64,000 nt of DNA from the NCBI GenBank assembly GCA_022711465.1, contig JAKLEZ010000011.1, forward strand, positions 126,001-190,000, written 5' to 3'. Shown one piece after another: positions 33,756 to 42,038 of this stretch. Every line of letters begins with the position of its first letter. Positions within the stretch are counted from its first letter, which is position 1. Position numbers and translations under genes: made by a program. The stretch is from Planctomycetota bacterium. GTDB lineage: Bacteria > Planctomycetota > Phycisphaerae > UBA1845 > PWPN01. The notes below the pieces were generated by a model. The model was not told the origin of the DNA and searched no databases. It saw nothing but the letters and a program-made list of their open reading frames with translations.

Positions 33756-35774
33756 ATGCTGATGACACGTACAGCCTTCTTGCTTGCCCTGATCTGCGGA
33801 TCTGTCGACCAAACGAGCGCGAGTGAGACCTTGACGTACGGTCCCGCTACACCGGCGGCCAGTCAGCCGGCCAGCGCCCCCGCGCATGAGTTCACCACTG
33901 ACGACATCGATCTGCTCAGCCTGGAAGTGCCCATCGTCGTGACCGCATCGAGGCACGAACAGAAGATCAGCACGCTCCCGTATGCCGCGACGATCATCAC
34001 CGCCGAAGATATCCGAGCCTCGGGGGCCCGGAATGTCCCGGACGCGCTGCGCCTGGCCGCCGGTGTCGACGTGGCCGACATCACCTACAACGTCTCGGCC
34101 GTATCGCCCCGCGGAGGGCAAGGCGCTCTCGCCCGAAAGACCCTGGTACTGGTGGACGGTCGCCAGGTGTTTGACACGCTCTTCGGGGGAACGCTGTGGG
34201 GTAACTGGCCGTTCCAGCTTGAGGACATCGCTCGAATCGAGGTTATCCGCGGCCCAGGCGGAGTGACCTGGGGAGCCAACGCGGTCTACGGGGTGATCAA
34301 CATCATCACCAAGGATCCTGCCGACCAGCAAGGGCTGACGGTGACCGGAGGTGGCGGTTCACGCGGTGCTCAGAAGGAGCACCTCGGGTACGGTTTCTCC
34401 GACCACAAGCTTCGGCTGCGCGTTTCCGGCGAATATGAGGGCAGCGATGGTTTCCGTCGCGGCGGTTCGCTCCTGGCCGGACTGGAGGACGACCTCAAGA
34501 TCGGCCGTTCCGGGGTGCACGCGATCTACGACGCCGGCCCAGCTGACAAGATCACTCTTTCCGCGGGACACGGGCTCACGGACGGCGGTGTCTCGGCGGC
34601 CCCGCTGGCCAAGCTCTTCGGCTCCAAGAATCCCACGGCTCAGGCCTCCTTCATTCTCGGCAAGTGGGAACACCAGGTTGCCCCGGACAACCAATTCGCC
34701 CTGAACGCCTACGTCAACGACTACTACGCGTGCCACGGCACTCGCTCGGTGGACTACCGCTATCAGCAGATCGCCCTCCAATTCACTGACACGATCAAGA
34801 ACGGGGACGACCATACGCTCACCTGGGGCCTCGACACCCGAACGGACCTGCTCGATGCCTCCAACTCGGACCCCTATCTGATGAGCGAGGATTTCGCCTC
34901 CACAGCAATCATCGGCCTGTACGTCAACGACGAATGGCAGTTTGCCCCCCGGTGGCGGCTCGATCTGGGGGCCAGAATCGACTACGAATTCTACGGTGGG
35001 TTCGAGCCCAGCGGGCGCGTGGCCCTGTCCCGCGAGCTCTCGGACACGTCCTTCGTCTACGGGGCGGTGTCCCGGGCGTTCCAGATGCCACCGCTGGGCA
35101 TCCGGTTCATGGAAATACCGATGCTCGGCGGGCTGGCTCACATGACGTCCGACCAGGACGTCGACGCCGAACAGGTCATCGCCTATGAACTGGGCTATCG
35201 AGGCGATTTCTTCAAGCGGCTCCAAACCAACGCCAACCTGTTCTGCAATCAGACCGACAACATGTACATCGGGCATCTGCGCCCCGGCCCGCCCGGCCTG
35301 CTGCAGGAGTACTTCGAGAACGGCGTACGAGGCTGGACCTATGGCGCCGAGCTGGATGCCCGGTACGCCGTCAATCCGCAGCTGACCCTGCTGGGCAACT
35401 ACACCTTCGAGCGGTTCGACACGAACGGTTCATACCGCGGGGCCTACATCGACGAGATCAGCCCGCCCCGCCACAAGTTCATGGTCGGCACGCGATACAG
35501 CCCGCTCGATCGAGTGCACCTCTCCGCCCACCTCTACTACGTCGATTCGGTCTCCGCGGTAAGCCCGCTGTTCCCCCAGTTCCGCCAGAGCTTCGACTCC
35601 TACTTCCGGCTCGACTTGCGCGGGGAGTACGAGTTCTGGAAAGACCGTGGCTCGGTGGCCGTGGGCGTGCGCAACCTGCTCGACCCCGACCACCCGGAGG
35701 GAAGCACAGCGTTCTCGAATCACGGGGAGGCCCCGCGCATGGTCTACGCGGAGGTGAGGCTCGTATTCAAGTAG
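33756..35774 (+). CDS. TonB-dependent outer-membrane receptor
   Basis: 672 residues from the ATG at 33756, which has GGAG 9 nt upstream and starts a signal peptide (MLMTRTAFLLALICGSVDQTSA). An earlier ATG at 33648 would overlap the preceding gene by 14 bases. The plug domain is clear: IVVTASRHEQKISTLPYAATIITAEDIRASG, ALRLAAGVDV, VLVDGRQVFD, IARIEVIRGPGGVTWGANAVYGVINIITK. A beta-barrel follows with TonB-receptor style strands. It ends YAEVRLVFK, with Lys rather than the usual terminal aromatic residue. Ligand unknown (siderophore, vitamin or oligosaccharide). Confidence 0.92.
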   Translation: MLMTRTAFLLALICGSVDQTSASETLTYGPATPAASQPASAPAHEFTTDDIDLLSLEVPIVVTASRHEQKISTLPYAATIITAEDIRASGARNVPDALRLAAGVDVADITYNVSAVSPRGGQGALARKTLVLVDGRQVFDTLFGGTLWGNWPFQLEDIARIEVIRGPGGVTWGANAVYGVINIITKDPADQQGLTVTGGGGSRGAQKEHLGYGFSDHKLRLRVSGEYEGSDGFRRGGSLLAGLEDDLKIGRSGVHAIYDAGPADKITLSAGHGLTDGGVSAAPLAKLFGSKNPTAQASFILGKWEHQVAPDNQFALNAYVNDYYACHGTRSVDYRYQQIALQFTDTIKNGDDHTLTWGLDTRTDLLDASNSDPYLMSEDFASTAIIGLYVNDEWQFAPRWRLDLGARIDYEFYGGFEPSGRVALSRELSDTSFVYGAVSRAFQMPPLGIRFMEIPMLGGLAHMTSDQDVDAEQVIAYELGYRGDFFKRLQTNANLFCNQTDNMYIGHLRPGPPGLLQEYFENGVRGWTYGAELDARYAVNPQLTLLGNYTFERFDTNGSYRGAYIDEISPPRHKFMVGTRYSPLDRVHLSAHLYYVDSVSAVSPLFPQFRQSFDSYFRLDLRGEYEFWKDRGSVAVGVRNLLDPDHPEGSTAFSNHGEAPRMVYAEVRLVFK

Positions 35775-35781
35775 CGCCTTG

Positions 35782-37473
35782 TCAGCGAGCCTTGTCGAGC
35801 TGCTCGAGCAACGCGTGCCTCGTGGCCCGGAAGGTGGCTGCGTCACAGTCGTAGCGATCGAAGGCCAGGATGTGCGTGCCGACCAGCTTCTCCGCCGCCC
35901 TGGCGTCGCGCTCGCCCAGCATGCTGAGCAATTCGTAGTCGGCGATGCCGTCGCGCATGGCCTCGAAGCGAAGGGAGTCCAGCGGGCCGTCGGCTCCCGG
36001 ATAGACGATCCAGGCATCGCCCGCCGGCAAGTACTCCGGTCCGCCGTGAGGGCGAGTCGTCATCTTGAACGGATCCTGATCCGTCCACCAATTGTAGCCC
36101 CAGTGCAGGTATCCCGTCGCACCATAGCGGTAGTTGATCCAGTGCAGTAGTCGGGTCTTGATCAGCGGCTGCTCGATGAACCGGTTGGCGTATTCACCTT
36201 GCGGGAAGACGCAGGTGTAGAACCAGACCTCGTCGCCGGCCTTTTGCCGCTGGACGTAGTGCTTGTAGTCCTGGTGATAGAAGTTGAGCTGGGGAACCCA
36301 GATGTCGATCGCTCCCACGAGGTCCTTGGTGTGGCAGGCCTCGATGGTCTTGAGCTTGGGGGCATGCTTGCGAACGAGGGCGGCCATGGCGCGGTAGCTC
36401 TCGATGTTGCCGGGAATGGGCTCGTCGGCCAGATGCTGAACATACCGGTCGAGCCAGCCCTTCTCCTCCAAGTGCTTGAGCAGAGTCGGGAAGTACCATG
36501 CGTAGAACGTCTCGGCCCCCGGACTCTTGGGATCGACCGAGGCGGACGTCACCTTGCCGTCCTTCACCTGACGGATCTGGACGACGAACTGTGAGTCCCA
36601 TCCGCCGACCCGACCGCCGATGTGCCCGCCCTCGATCCGGCCGATCACGCCCTCCTGAATGAAGATCTCCACCCAGCGATCGAATGGCGTGAAGTCGGCC
36701 TCGAGCTTCCCACCCTCGCCAACCTTGTAGGCCGCCGATGACAACGGCGCGATCAGGGCCGCGTTCTGACGATGAGCGGCCATGTTGCGGGCATAGCGGC
36801 GAAGCAGGTCCCAATAGGCCGGCGTATCGGTCTCGGGCTTGTTCTTCATGTGCGCCGAGGTCATCTGGAACCAGTTCGTCACCCACAACCGCGAACGGCC
36901 GACAGTCACCTTGTGCACTATCACCGCCACCGGCACGCTCGCGGATACGCTCTGCCCGTCCGCGGATGCCGTGATCTTGAGCGTGCCCCGATAGAGCCCC
37001 GGCTCCGCATCCGTCTTGACCGGGATCGTCAACCAGATGGGCTGGGCCTGGCCAGCCTCGACGTCGATTTCCGCCCGCTCGAGAAGCGGATCCGGGTAGT
37101 CGGCCGGTACCTTGCGAAGCTGGTCTTTGGAGGGCGTCTGCATTGGCCGGTCCACGGGCACGTAGCCGACGAAACGAATCGAGCCGATTGCCAATGAGCC
37201 GCCCTTGCCACCCTCCGGGGTGAGCGGATCGAGCGTCGCCCGCAGGCCTTGGAGGGCCTTCTCGCAGCGGGCCACGACCTGGAGGCTGGCGTGCTCGCCC
37301 CGGGCGACCTCCGTCGTGGCTTCGCCGGCCTGAAGCGGACGCCCGTCGCGAAACACCTTCACCAGCGGGTCCACCGGCCAGACCTCCAGCTTGGGCGGCT
37401 CGGCCAGAGCGGCACCGGAAGCGAAACCCAGGACCACAACGGCGACTCGGGTAAGGTACAACCTGCCTGGCAT
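35782..37473 (-). CDS. secreted DUF4091 glycoside-hydrolase-like protein
   Basis: 563 residues. The ATG at 37473 follows AGAGGTGA and begins a signal peptide (MPGRLYLTRVAVVVLGFASGAALA). Beta-sandwich domains (about 25-200) precede a TIM-barrel-like region with WFQMTSAHMKNKPETDTPAYWDLLRRYARNMA cut by other motifs such as HLADEPI, DIWVPQLNFYH, EVWFYTCVFPQG and GYLHWGYNWWTD. GPLDSLRFEAMRDGIADYELL is the DUF4091 hallmark. Acidic residues in HLADEP and the tail are candidate catalysts. Probably a secreted glycosidase; specificity unknown. Confidence 0.8.
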   Translation of the reverse strand: MPGRLYLTRVAVVVLGFASGAALAEPPKLEVWPVDPLVKVFRDGRPLQAGEATTEVARGEHASLQVVARCEKALQGLRATLDPLTPEGGKGGSLAIGSIRFVGYVPVDRPMQTPSKDQLRKVPADYPDPLLERAEIDVEAGQAQPIWLTIPVKTDAEPGLYRGTLKITASADGQSVSASVPVAVIVHKVTVGRSRLWVTNWFQMTSAHMKNKPETDTPAYWDLLRRYARNMAAHRQNAALIAPLSSAAYKVGEGGKLEADFTPFDRWVEIFIQEGVIGRIEGGHIGGRVGGWDSQFVVQIRQVKDGKVTSASVDPKSPGAETFYAWYFPTLLKHLEEKGWLDRYVQHLADEPIPGNIESYRAMAALVRKHAPKLKTIEACHTKDLVGAIDIWVPQLNFYHQDYKHYVQRQKAGDEVWFYTCVFPQGEYANRFIEQPLIKTRLLHWINYRYGATGYLHWGYNWWTDQDPFKMTTRPHGGPEYLPAGDAWIVYPGADGPLDSLRFEAMRDGIADYELLSMLGERDARAAEKLVGTHILAFDRYDCDAATFRATRHALLEQLDKAR

Positions 37474-37523
37474 GACGTCACCTCTCGATAGGACATGTGA
37501 ACAGCACATAGAACGCATCCCAA

Positions 37524-37550
37524 CAGGTGTGGCACGGGCGTCTCGCCAGC
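37524..37550 (+). repeat. dispersed repeat, copy 2
   Basis: 27 bases beginning CAGGTGTGGCACGGGCGTC, almost identical to 25097-25123, located between the divergent DUF4091 and permease genes. Confidence 0.55.
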
Positions 37551-37648
37551 AAGGACCGATGCGGGACACCTGGGTCTCGGGCCTATGGGGACAGGCTCCT
37601 CGCCGCCGGCATGCTACGCGGTCGCAAGCCGCCAGGCAAACCCCGACA

Positions 37649-37676
37649 TTGCGGTATGCACCTCGGGAGTTATGCT
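37649..37676 (+). promoter_or_regulatory. putative promoter of the ABC transporter cluster
   Basis: TTGCGG (37649-37654), 16 nt, TATGCT (37671-37676), followed by a strong AAGGAGG ribosome site at 37684-37690. Confidence 0.4.
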
Positions 37677-37700
37677 ATCCGCCAAGGAGGAGCGCGACAG

Positions 37701-38732
37701 ATGATGACCAGCGGTCTCCGCCATTACCGCCACCTGCTTCTTGCCCTGTTGGGCGTTTACGCGGCCATGATCCTGCTGTCCGCCCTGGACACGCAGGGCC
37801 AGCCGCTCGACCCCACGAAGTGGCGGCTGGGCATACCCCAGTTCCTGGTGATCGAGCGGGACGACGCCTGGGTCTTCAACGACACCAACCAGATCAATAT
37901 CCTCAAGCAGGCAGCTATCAACCTGACCCTCGGCGTGGGTATGACCTTCGTCATTCTGACCGGCGGGATCGACCTCTCCGTCGGCTCGGCCGTGGCCCTG
38001 TGCAACGTCGTCTTCGTGGCTGTGGTTCAATCGTGCAGGCCTTCCGGGCCACCGACCTGGGGCATGGTGTCAGTCGGACTGGCTGCTTCACTGGCGGTGG
38101 GACTGGCCTGCGGGGCGGGCAACGGCTGGCTCTCCGTGAGGCTGCGAATCCCCTCCTTCATCGTGACCCTGGCCACGCTACTGGTCATTCGCGGCCTGGC
38201 CTACTGGGTCAGCGGGGGAGAGACCGAGCTCCTGGCCTGCACACCGACCATGGCTTCGGTGATTCCGATCCTGGTGGCGATTGTGGCCGTAGCGGCCGGG
38301 GGCCTGTTCCTGGCGACCACCGTTGCTGGCCGGAGGGTGTACGCCGTAGGCGGCAACCTGCTGGCCTGCGAGTACTCAGGCGTGCGGACCGGCCGGGTGC
38401 GGATCATGTGCTTTGCCTTCAGTGGACTCTGCGCCGGGCTGGCAGGCATGATCTACTGGTCCCGGGTGGCGACCGGCAGCTACACGGCCGGGGAGGGCTT
38501 CGAGCTGTACGCTATCGCCGCCGTCGTGCTCGGCGGTACGCGGCTCGCCGGCGGAGAGGGATCGGTGGTCGGAACGCTCATCGGGGCGCTGATCATGGCC
38601 GTCCTGGCCAACGGGCTGAACACCGCGAACGTGCACGAGTCGACGCAGAAGATCATCGTCGGTTGCGTTCTGGTCGTGGCGGCGTACATTGACAGCCGGC
38701 GCAGCCAGGGAACGACTGCAGTGGCGATGTGA
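37701..38732 (+). CDS. sugar-type ABC transporter permease (RbsC-like) 1
   Basis: A 343-residue inner-membrane protein with about nine to ten helices. The family signature INLTLGVGMTFVILTGGIDLSVGS is present, followed by RIPSFIVTLATLLVIRGLAYW, YAVGGNLLACEYSGV and AAVVLGGTRLAGGEGSVVGTLIGALIM. The loop between the first helix and the signature is longer than in RbsC (about 50 residues with FLVIERDDAWVFNDTN). ATG 37701 has AAGGAGG ten bases upstream. It would pair with the lipoprotein that follows; no ATPase gene is present. Confidence 0.92.
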   Translation: MMTSGLRHYRHLLLALLGVYAAMILLSALDTQGQPLDPTKWRLGIPQFLVIERDDAWVFNDTNQINILKQAAINLTLGVGMTFVILTGGIDLSVGSAVALCNVVFVAVVQSCRPSGPPTWGMVSVGLAASLAVGLACGAGNGWLSVRLRIPSFIVTLATLLVIRGLAYWVSGGETELLACTPTMASVIPILVAIVAVAAGGLFLATTVAGRRVYAVGGNLLACEYSGVRTGRVRIMCFAFSGLCAGLAGMIYWSRVATGSYTAGEGFELYAIAAVVLGGTRLAGGEGSVVGTLIGALIMAVLANGLNTANVHESTQKIIVGCVLVVAAYIDSRRSQGTTAVAM

Positions 38733-38844
38733 GCCCGACCGCTGTGCGGCGCCGTGTTCGGAAAGTGGGGAGCGAGCGGCGAGGGTGGGACCGCTTCATC
38801 ACATGGGTAGCCGCCGTCGGTGGCGGTTGTAGGAGTGACTTGAC

Positions 38845-39822
38845 ATGATGCGCAAGACCATCATCGTGACGTCGTTCTGGGCAGTGACGTCCCTGTTCCT
38901 AACCGGCTGCAAGCAGGAAGGACAGCCATCGAGCACCACCAAGCCGTCGGGATCGGCCCTGCGGGTGACACTGCTGATGAAGGCCCGCACCAACCCGTTC
39001 TTCGAGAAGATGGCCGCCGGCGCAGAGCTGGCTGCCAAGGAACAAGGCGTCCAGCTCGACGTCATGGCGGTGGACAGGGAAACCGACACCGCCGGGCAGG
39101 CCGCTCATGTCGAGACCGCGATCGGCAAGGGCTCGAAGGTGATCCTGGTCGCACCAGCCGACTCCAAGGCGATCATCGCCCCGCTGCTGAACGCCCAGGC
39201 TCACGGTATCAAGATCATCAATCTCGACAACCGGATCGACGCGGCTGCCGCCAGGGACGCGGGCCTGAAGATTGAGACTTTCATCGGTCCGGACAATGCC
39301 GAAGGTGCCCGCAAGAGCACCGAAGCCCTGATCGCCAAGATCGGCGGCGAGGGTAAGCTGGCCATGCTCGAGGGCATCCGCGGGGTAGACAATGCCGAGA
39401 ACCGCAAACGCGGCTTCGAGCAGGCGGTCAAGGCGACCGATGGCAAGGTCACGATCGCGGCCATGGATACCGCGGAGTGGGCGACCGAGCCGGCCCTCAA
39501 GAAGATGGAGAGCATCCTCAATACGAACCCAGGACTCAAGGGCGTGTTTTGCGCCAACGACATGATGGCCCTGGGCGCGATCCAGGCCATCGCCTCGGCC
39601 GGCAAGACCGGCAAAGTCTTCGTGGCCGGCTACGACAACCTCGCCGCCGCCCGTGAGGCGATCCGAGCGGGCACGCTCCACGCCACCATCGAGCAGCATC
39701 CCGACACGATGGGCAAGCTGGGCGTCGAAGCCGCTGTGGCCGTCGCCAAGGGGGCTACCCTGCCACCGGAGACACCGGTGCCGACCGATCTGGTGACTGC
39801 CAAGAATGTGCAGGGGCAGTGA
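38845..39822 (+). CDS. sugar-type ABC solute-binding lipoprotein 1
   Basis: A 325-residue periplasmic-binding protein of the RbsB/XylF class. Lipobox FLTGC with C22, then LLMKARTNPFFEKMAAGAELAAKE, KVILVAPADSKAIIAPLLNAQ, GIKIINLDNRID, FIGPDNAEGARKS, KLAMLEGIRGVDNAENRKRGF, VFCANDMMALGAIQAI and VAGYDNLAAAREAIRAG: the full type I binding-protein pattern. Likely delivers a sugar to the adjacent permease; which sugar is unknown. Confidence 0.93.
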   Translation: MMRKTIIVTSFWAVTSLFLTGCKQEGQPSSTTKPSGSALRVTLLMKARTNPFFEKMAAGAELAAKEQGVQLDVMAVDRETDTAGQAAHVETAIGKGSKVILVAPADSKAIIAPLLNAQAHGIKIINLDNRIDAAAARDAGLKIETFIGPDNAEGARKSTEALIAKIGGEGKLAMLEGIRGVDNAENRKRGFEQAVKATDGKVTIAAMDTAEWATEPALKKMESILNTNPGLKGVFCANDMMALGAIQAIASAGKTGKVFVAGYDNLAAAREAIRAGTLHATIEQHPDTMGKLGVEAAVAVAKGATLPPETPVPTDLVTAKNVQGQ

Positions 39823-39970
39823 GAGGCCGTCGCGTTCGGTACGCCGGCCGCCCGGACTGCGATCGGCCAACGTGGGGAGACACTCCATCTTGTGGCGTCC
39901 ACTCCTCGTTCGAGGGAGCACTCTGTCATCGGCATCGGCTACCTGAGCACCTCCACCGGGCGGCAGCTGA

Positions 39971-40909
39971 ATCGAGGAACAAACGTGCCGCGATATTGAA
40001 CTCGGGGTGCCCCTCGCGGGCGAGGACCGGGCGGCATCGCTGGCCCGCGGCGGCGATGGGCAAGCCGCTCTCTTCCGCGGCGGCTGGCTGAACGCAGGCC
40101 AGGGCGCCGACGGCGAGCCGCGGTTGAGCGGGAAGACGATGAACCTTCTGCTCCGCGATCCGGAGGTCTTCCATGATCCAGGCACCAACCGCTTTCACAT
40201 GCTGGTCACGGCACGGTTCACGGGTGGAAAGAGAATCTACGTCTCCTGGCTCGCGGACGGCGGATGGGGAGGCGACCTCATCTTCAGGGAACTCATCCAG
40301 AACTCCGACGGGACGCTGGGCACACGATTCGTGCCCGAACTGACGCCTGCGAGCGACAGACCCCTGAAATACTCTTGGGAGGTTGAAAGTGGCGAGGTCG
40401 CCACCGACCGAGACTCGGTGAGCCTCGAGCCGTCCGGCCGCCCGACGGCGACACCCCTCGGTCTGCCAGCGAATGCTCACGTCCGCTTCCGGGCCTCCGC
40501 CGGCGGCAGGCCCGGACAGACCGGCGGCTTCGGCGTTCGCCTCAGCACCGGCGCCGGTGGGAAGCCGGCCTGCGAGCTGAGAATCGAGCCCCACGAACGC
40601 AAGGTCAGCCTGGGCAAGGAGGCGATCCCGTTTCAATCCCCGGAGGGCCTGGATCGGCCGATCCCCGTCGACCTCATCCTCAAGTACGACATCGTCGATG
40701 CATGCCTCGACAACCGGAACACGCTCGTGGGGCAACGCGTCTCCGGGGCCCGAGACCGCCTGGTCTTCTTCACGGAAGGCATCCACGTCACCTTCAGTCA
40801 AATCGAGGTCCGCCCACTGGCAAAGAAGCATGCGCGCGTTTACCATCAGCCACACCGGCGGAAGTGGCCGCGTTCGCCGGCCGGAGGCCCGTGCTCACGG
40901 AGGAACGAC
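39971..40909 (+). pseudogene. degraded GH32-like glycosidase remnant
   Basis: Translation in the frame beginning after a stop at 39968-39970 gives a GH32-like pattern without its start. LLLRDPEVFHDPGTNRFHML resembles the RDP motif, KRIYVSWLADGGWGGDLIFREL matches the late 'GW...LPREL' region, and DGTLGTRFVPEL and a beta-sandwich with LDNRNTLVGQ and FSQIEVRPL complete the C-terminal module. The N-terminal WMNDPNG nucleophile is absent, and the RDP and late motifs are only about 20 residues apart, so the EC acid/base region is missing. The frame runs without a stop into the next lipoprotein. No ribosome site or signal peptide: best read as a deletion remnant. Confidence 0.6.
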
Positions 40910-41905
40910 ATGATCGTGCGAAGAAGCCTCGTTCTGGGAATGGCCCTGCTTCCGTGCGTTCTGACGGCCTGCAAGCAGAGCGGCGATCAGGGTTCGACAC
41001 AACCCGAAACGGCCGCCAGCAAGCCCGTCACGGCATCCAGGGGCACCATCGGCCTGTCGGTGCTCACTCTGACCAACCCGTTCTTCAAGGAGCTCGCCGA
41101 CAGCTTCAGCGGCGAGGTCGCCGGCCACGGCTACGAGGCCATCGTGGTGAGCGGTGAACTCGACGCGGCCCGGCAAGGCAACCAGGTAAAGGACTTCATC
41201 GTACGTAAGGTGGCCGCCATCGTCCTGACCCCATGCGATTCCAAGTCCATTGGGCCGGTCATCCAGGAGGCCAACCAGGCGGGCATCCCGGTCTTCACCG
41301 CCGACATCGCCTGCCTCGACCCGGCGGCCAAGGTGGTCACCCACGTGGCCACCGACAATCACGGCGGCGGAATTGAGGCGGCCGTGGCCATGATCGAGGC
41401 CATCGGCGGCAAGGGCAAGGTGGCCATCGTGCATCATCCCGAAGTCGAGTCCGCCATGATGCGGGTCAGGGGCTTCGAGGAGCGAATCGCCCAGGAGAAC
41501 GAGAAGGCCGGCGGCGGCATTCAGATCGTGGCCAGGCTGCCTGGCTACGGAGCCCGGGAACGGAGCTTCAGGGTCGCCCAAGATCTGGTGCAGGCCCACC
41601 CGGATCTGGGCGGCATCTTCGCGGTCAACGACCCCTCGGCACTGGGGGTGCGGGCGGCACTCGAGAACGCCGGCAAGGCCGATCAGATCAAGATCATCGG
41701 CTTCGACGGTCAGCCCGAAGGCAAGAAGGCGATCCGGGAAGGCAAGATCTACGCCGACCCGATCCAGTTCCCCGACCGGATCGGACGGGAGGTTGCTCAG
41801 GCCATCGTGAAACACTTCGCCGGCGAGACCGTTCCACCTGAAATCCTGATCCCGACAGCCCTCTACCGCCAGAGAGATGCCGAGGCGGATCCGGCCATCC
41901 GGTAG
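40910..41905 (+). CDS. sugar-type ABC solute-binding lipoprotein 2
   Basis: A 331-residue binding protein related to the one at 38845. It starts at ATG 40910 with GGAGGA five bases upstream and has its own lipobox (PCVLTAC, C21), so it is separate although its frame is open back into the GH32-like remnant. Motifs: LSVLTLTNPFFKELADSFSG, AAIVLTPCDSKSIGPVI, AGIPVFTADIACLD, VATDNHGGGIEAAVAMIEAI, GKVAIVHHPEVESAMMRVRGF, IFAVNDPSALGVRAAL and IIGFDGQPEGKKAIREG. The ligand probably resembles that of protein 1. Confidence 0.93.
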   Translation: MIVRRSLVLGMALLPCVLTACKQSGDQGSTQPETAASKPVTASRGTIGLSVLTLTNPFFKELADSFSGEVAGHGYEAIVVSGELDAARQGNQVKDFIVRKVAAIVLTPCDSKSIGPVIQEANQAGIPVFTADIACLDPAAKVVTHVATDNHGGGIEAAVAMIEAIGGKGKVAIVHHPEVESAMMRVRGFEERIAQENEKAGGGIQIVARLPGYGARERSFRVAQDLVQAHPDLGGIFAVNDPSALGVRAALENAGKADQIKIIGFDGQPEGKKAIREGKIYADPIQFPDRIGREVAQAIVKHFAGETVPPEILIPTALYRQRDAEADPAIR

Positions 41906-41907
41906 AA

Positions 41908-41978
41908 GTGCGACCGGCATCGTGTGGAACCGGTGTCGTGTGGGACCGGCATCGTGTGCGACCGGCATCTTGCCGGTC
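41908..41978 (+). repeat. tandem 16-base repeats ending in a palindrome (dispersed repeat, copy 3)
   Basis: Units of 14-16 bases of the form GTGTGGGACCGGCATC start at 41908, 41922, 41938 and 41954, ending in a perfect inverted repeat GACCGGCA-TCT-TGCCGGTC (41960-41978). The array fills the gap between the second binding protein and second permease. Confidence 0.7.
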
Positions 41979-42038
41979 AGACGTGACAGACTGGAAACCT
42001 GTCCCACAATGCTGCTTCAGATACCCGACAGGGCAGCT

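Noticed and set aside
40007..41905. a single 632-residue glycosidase-lipoprotein fusion
   Set aside because: A good ribosome site, ATG 40910 and a complete lipobox mark a separate binding-protein start; the upstream part lacks catalytic regions.
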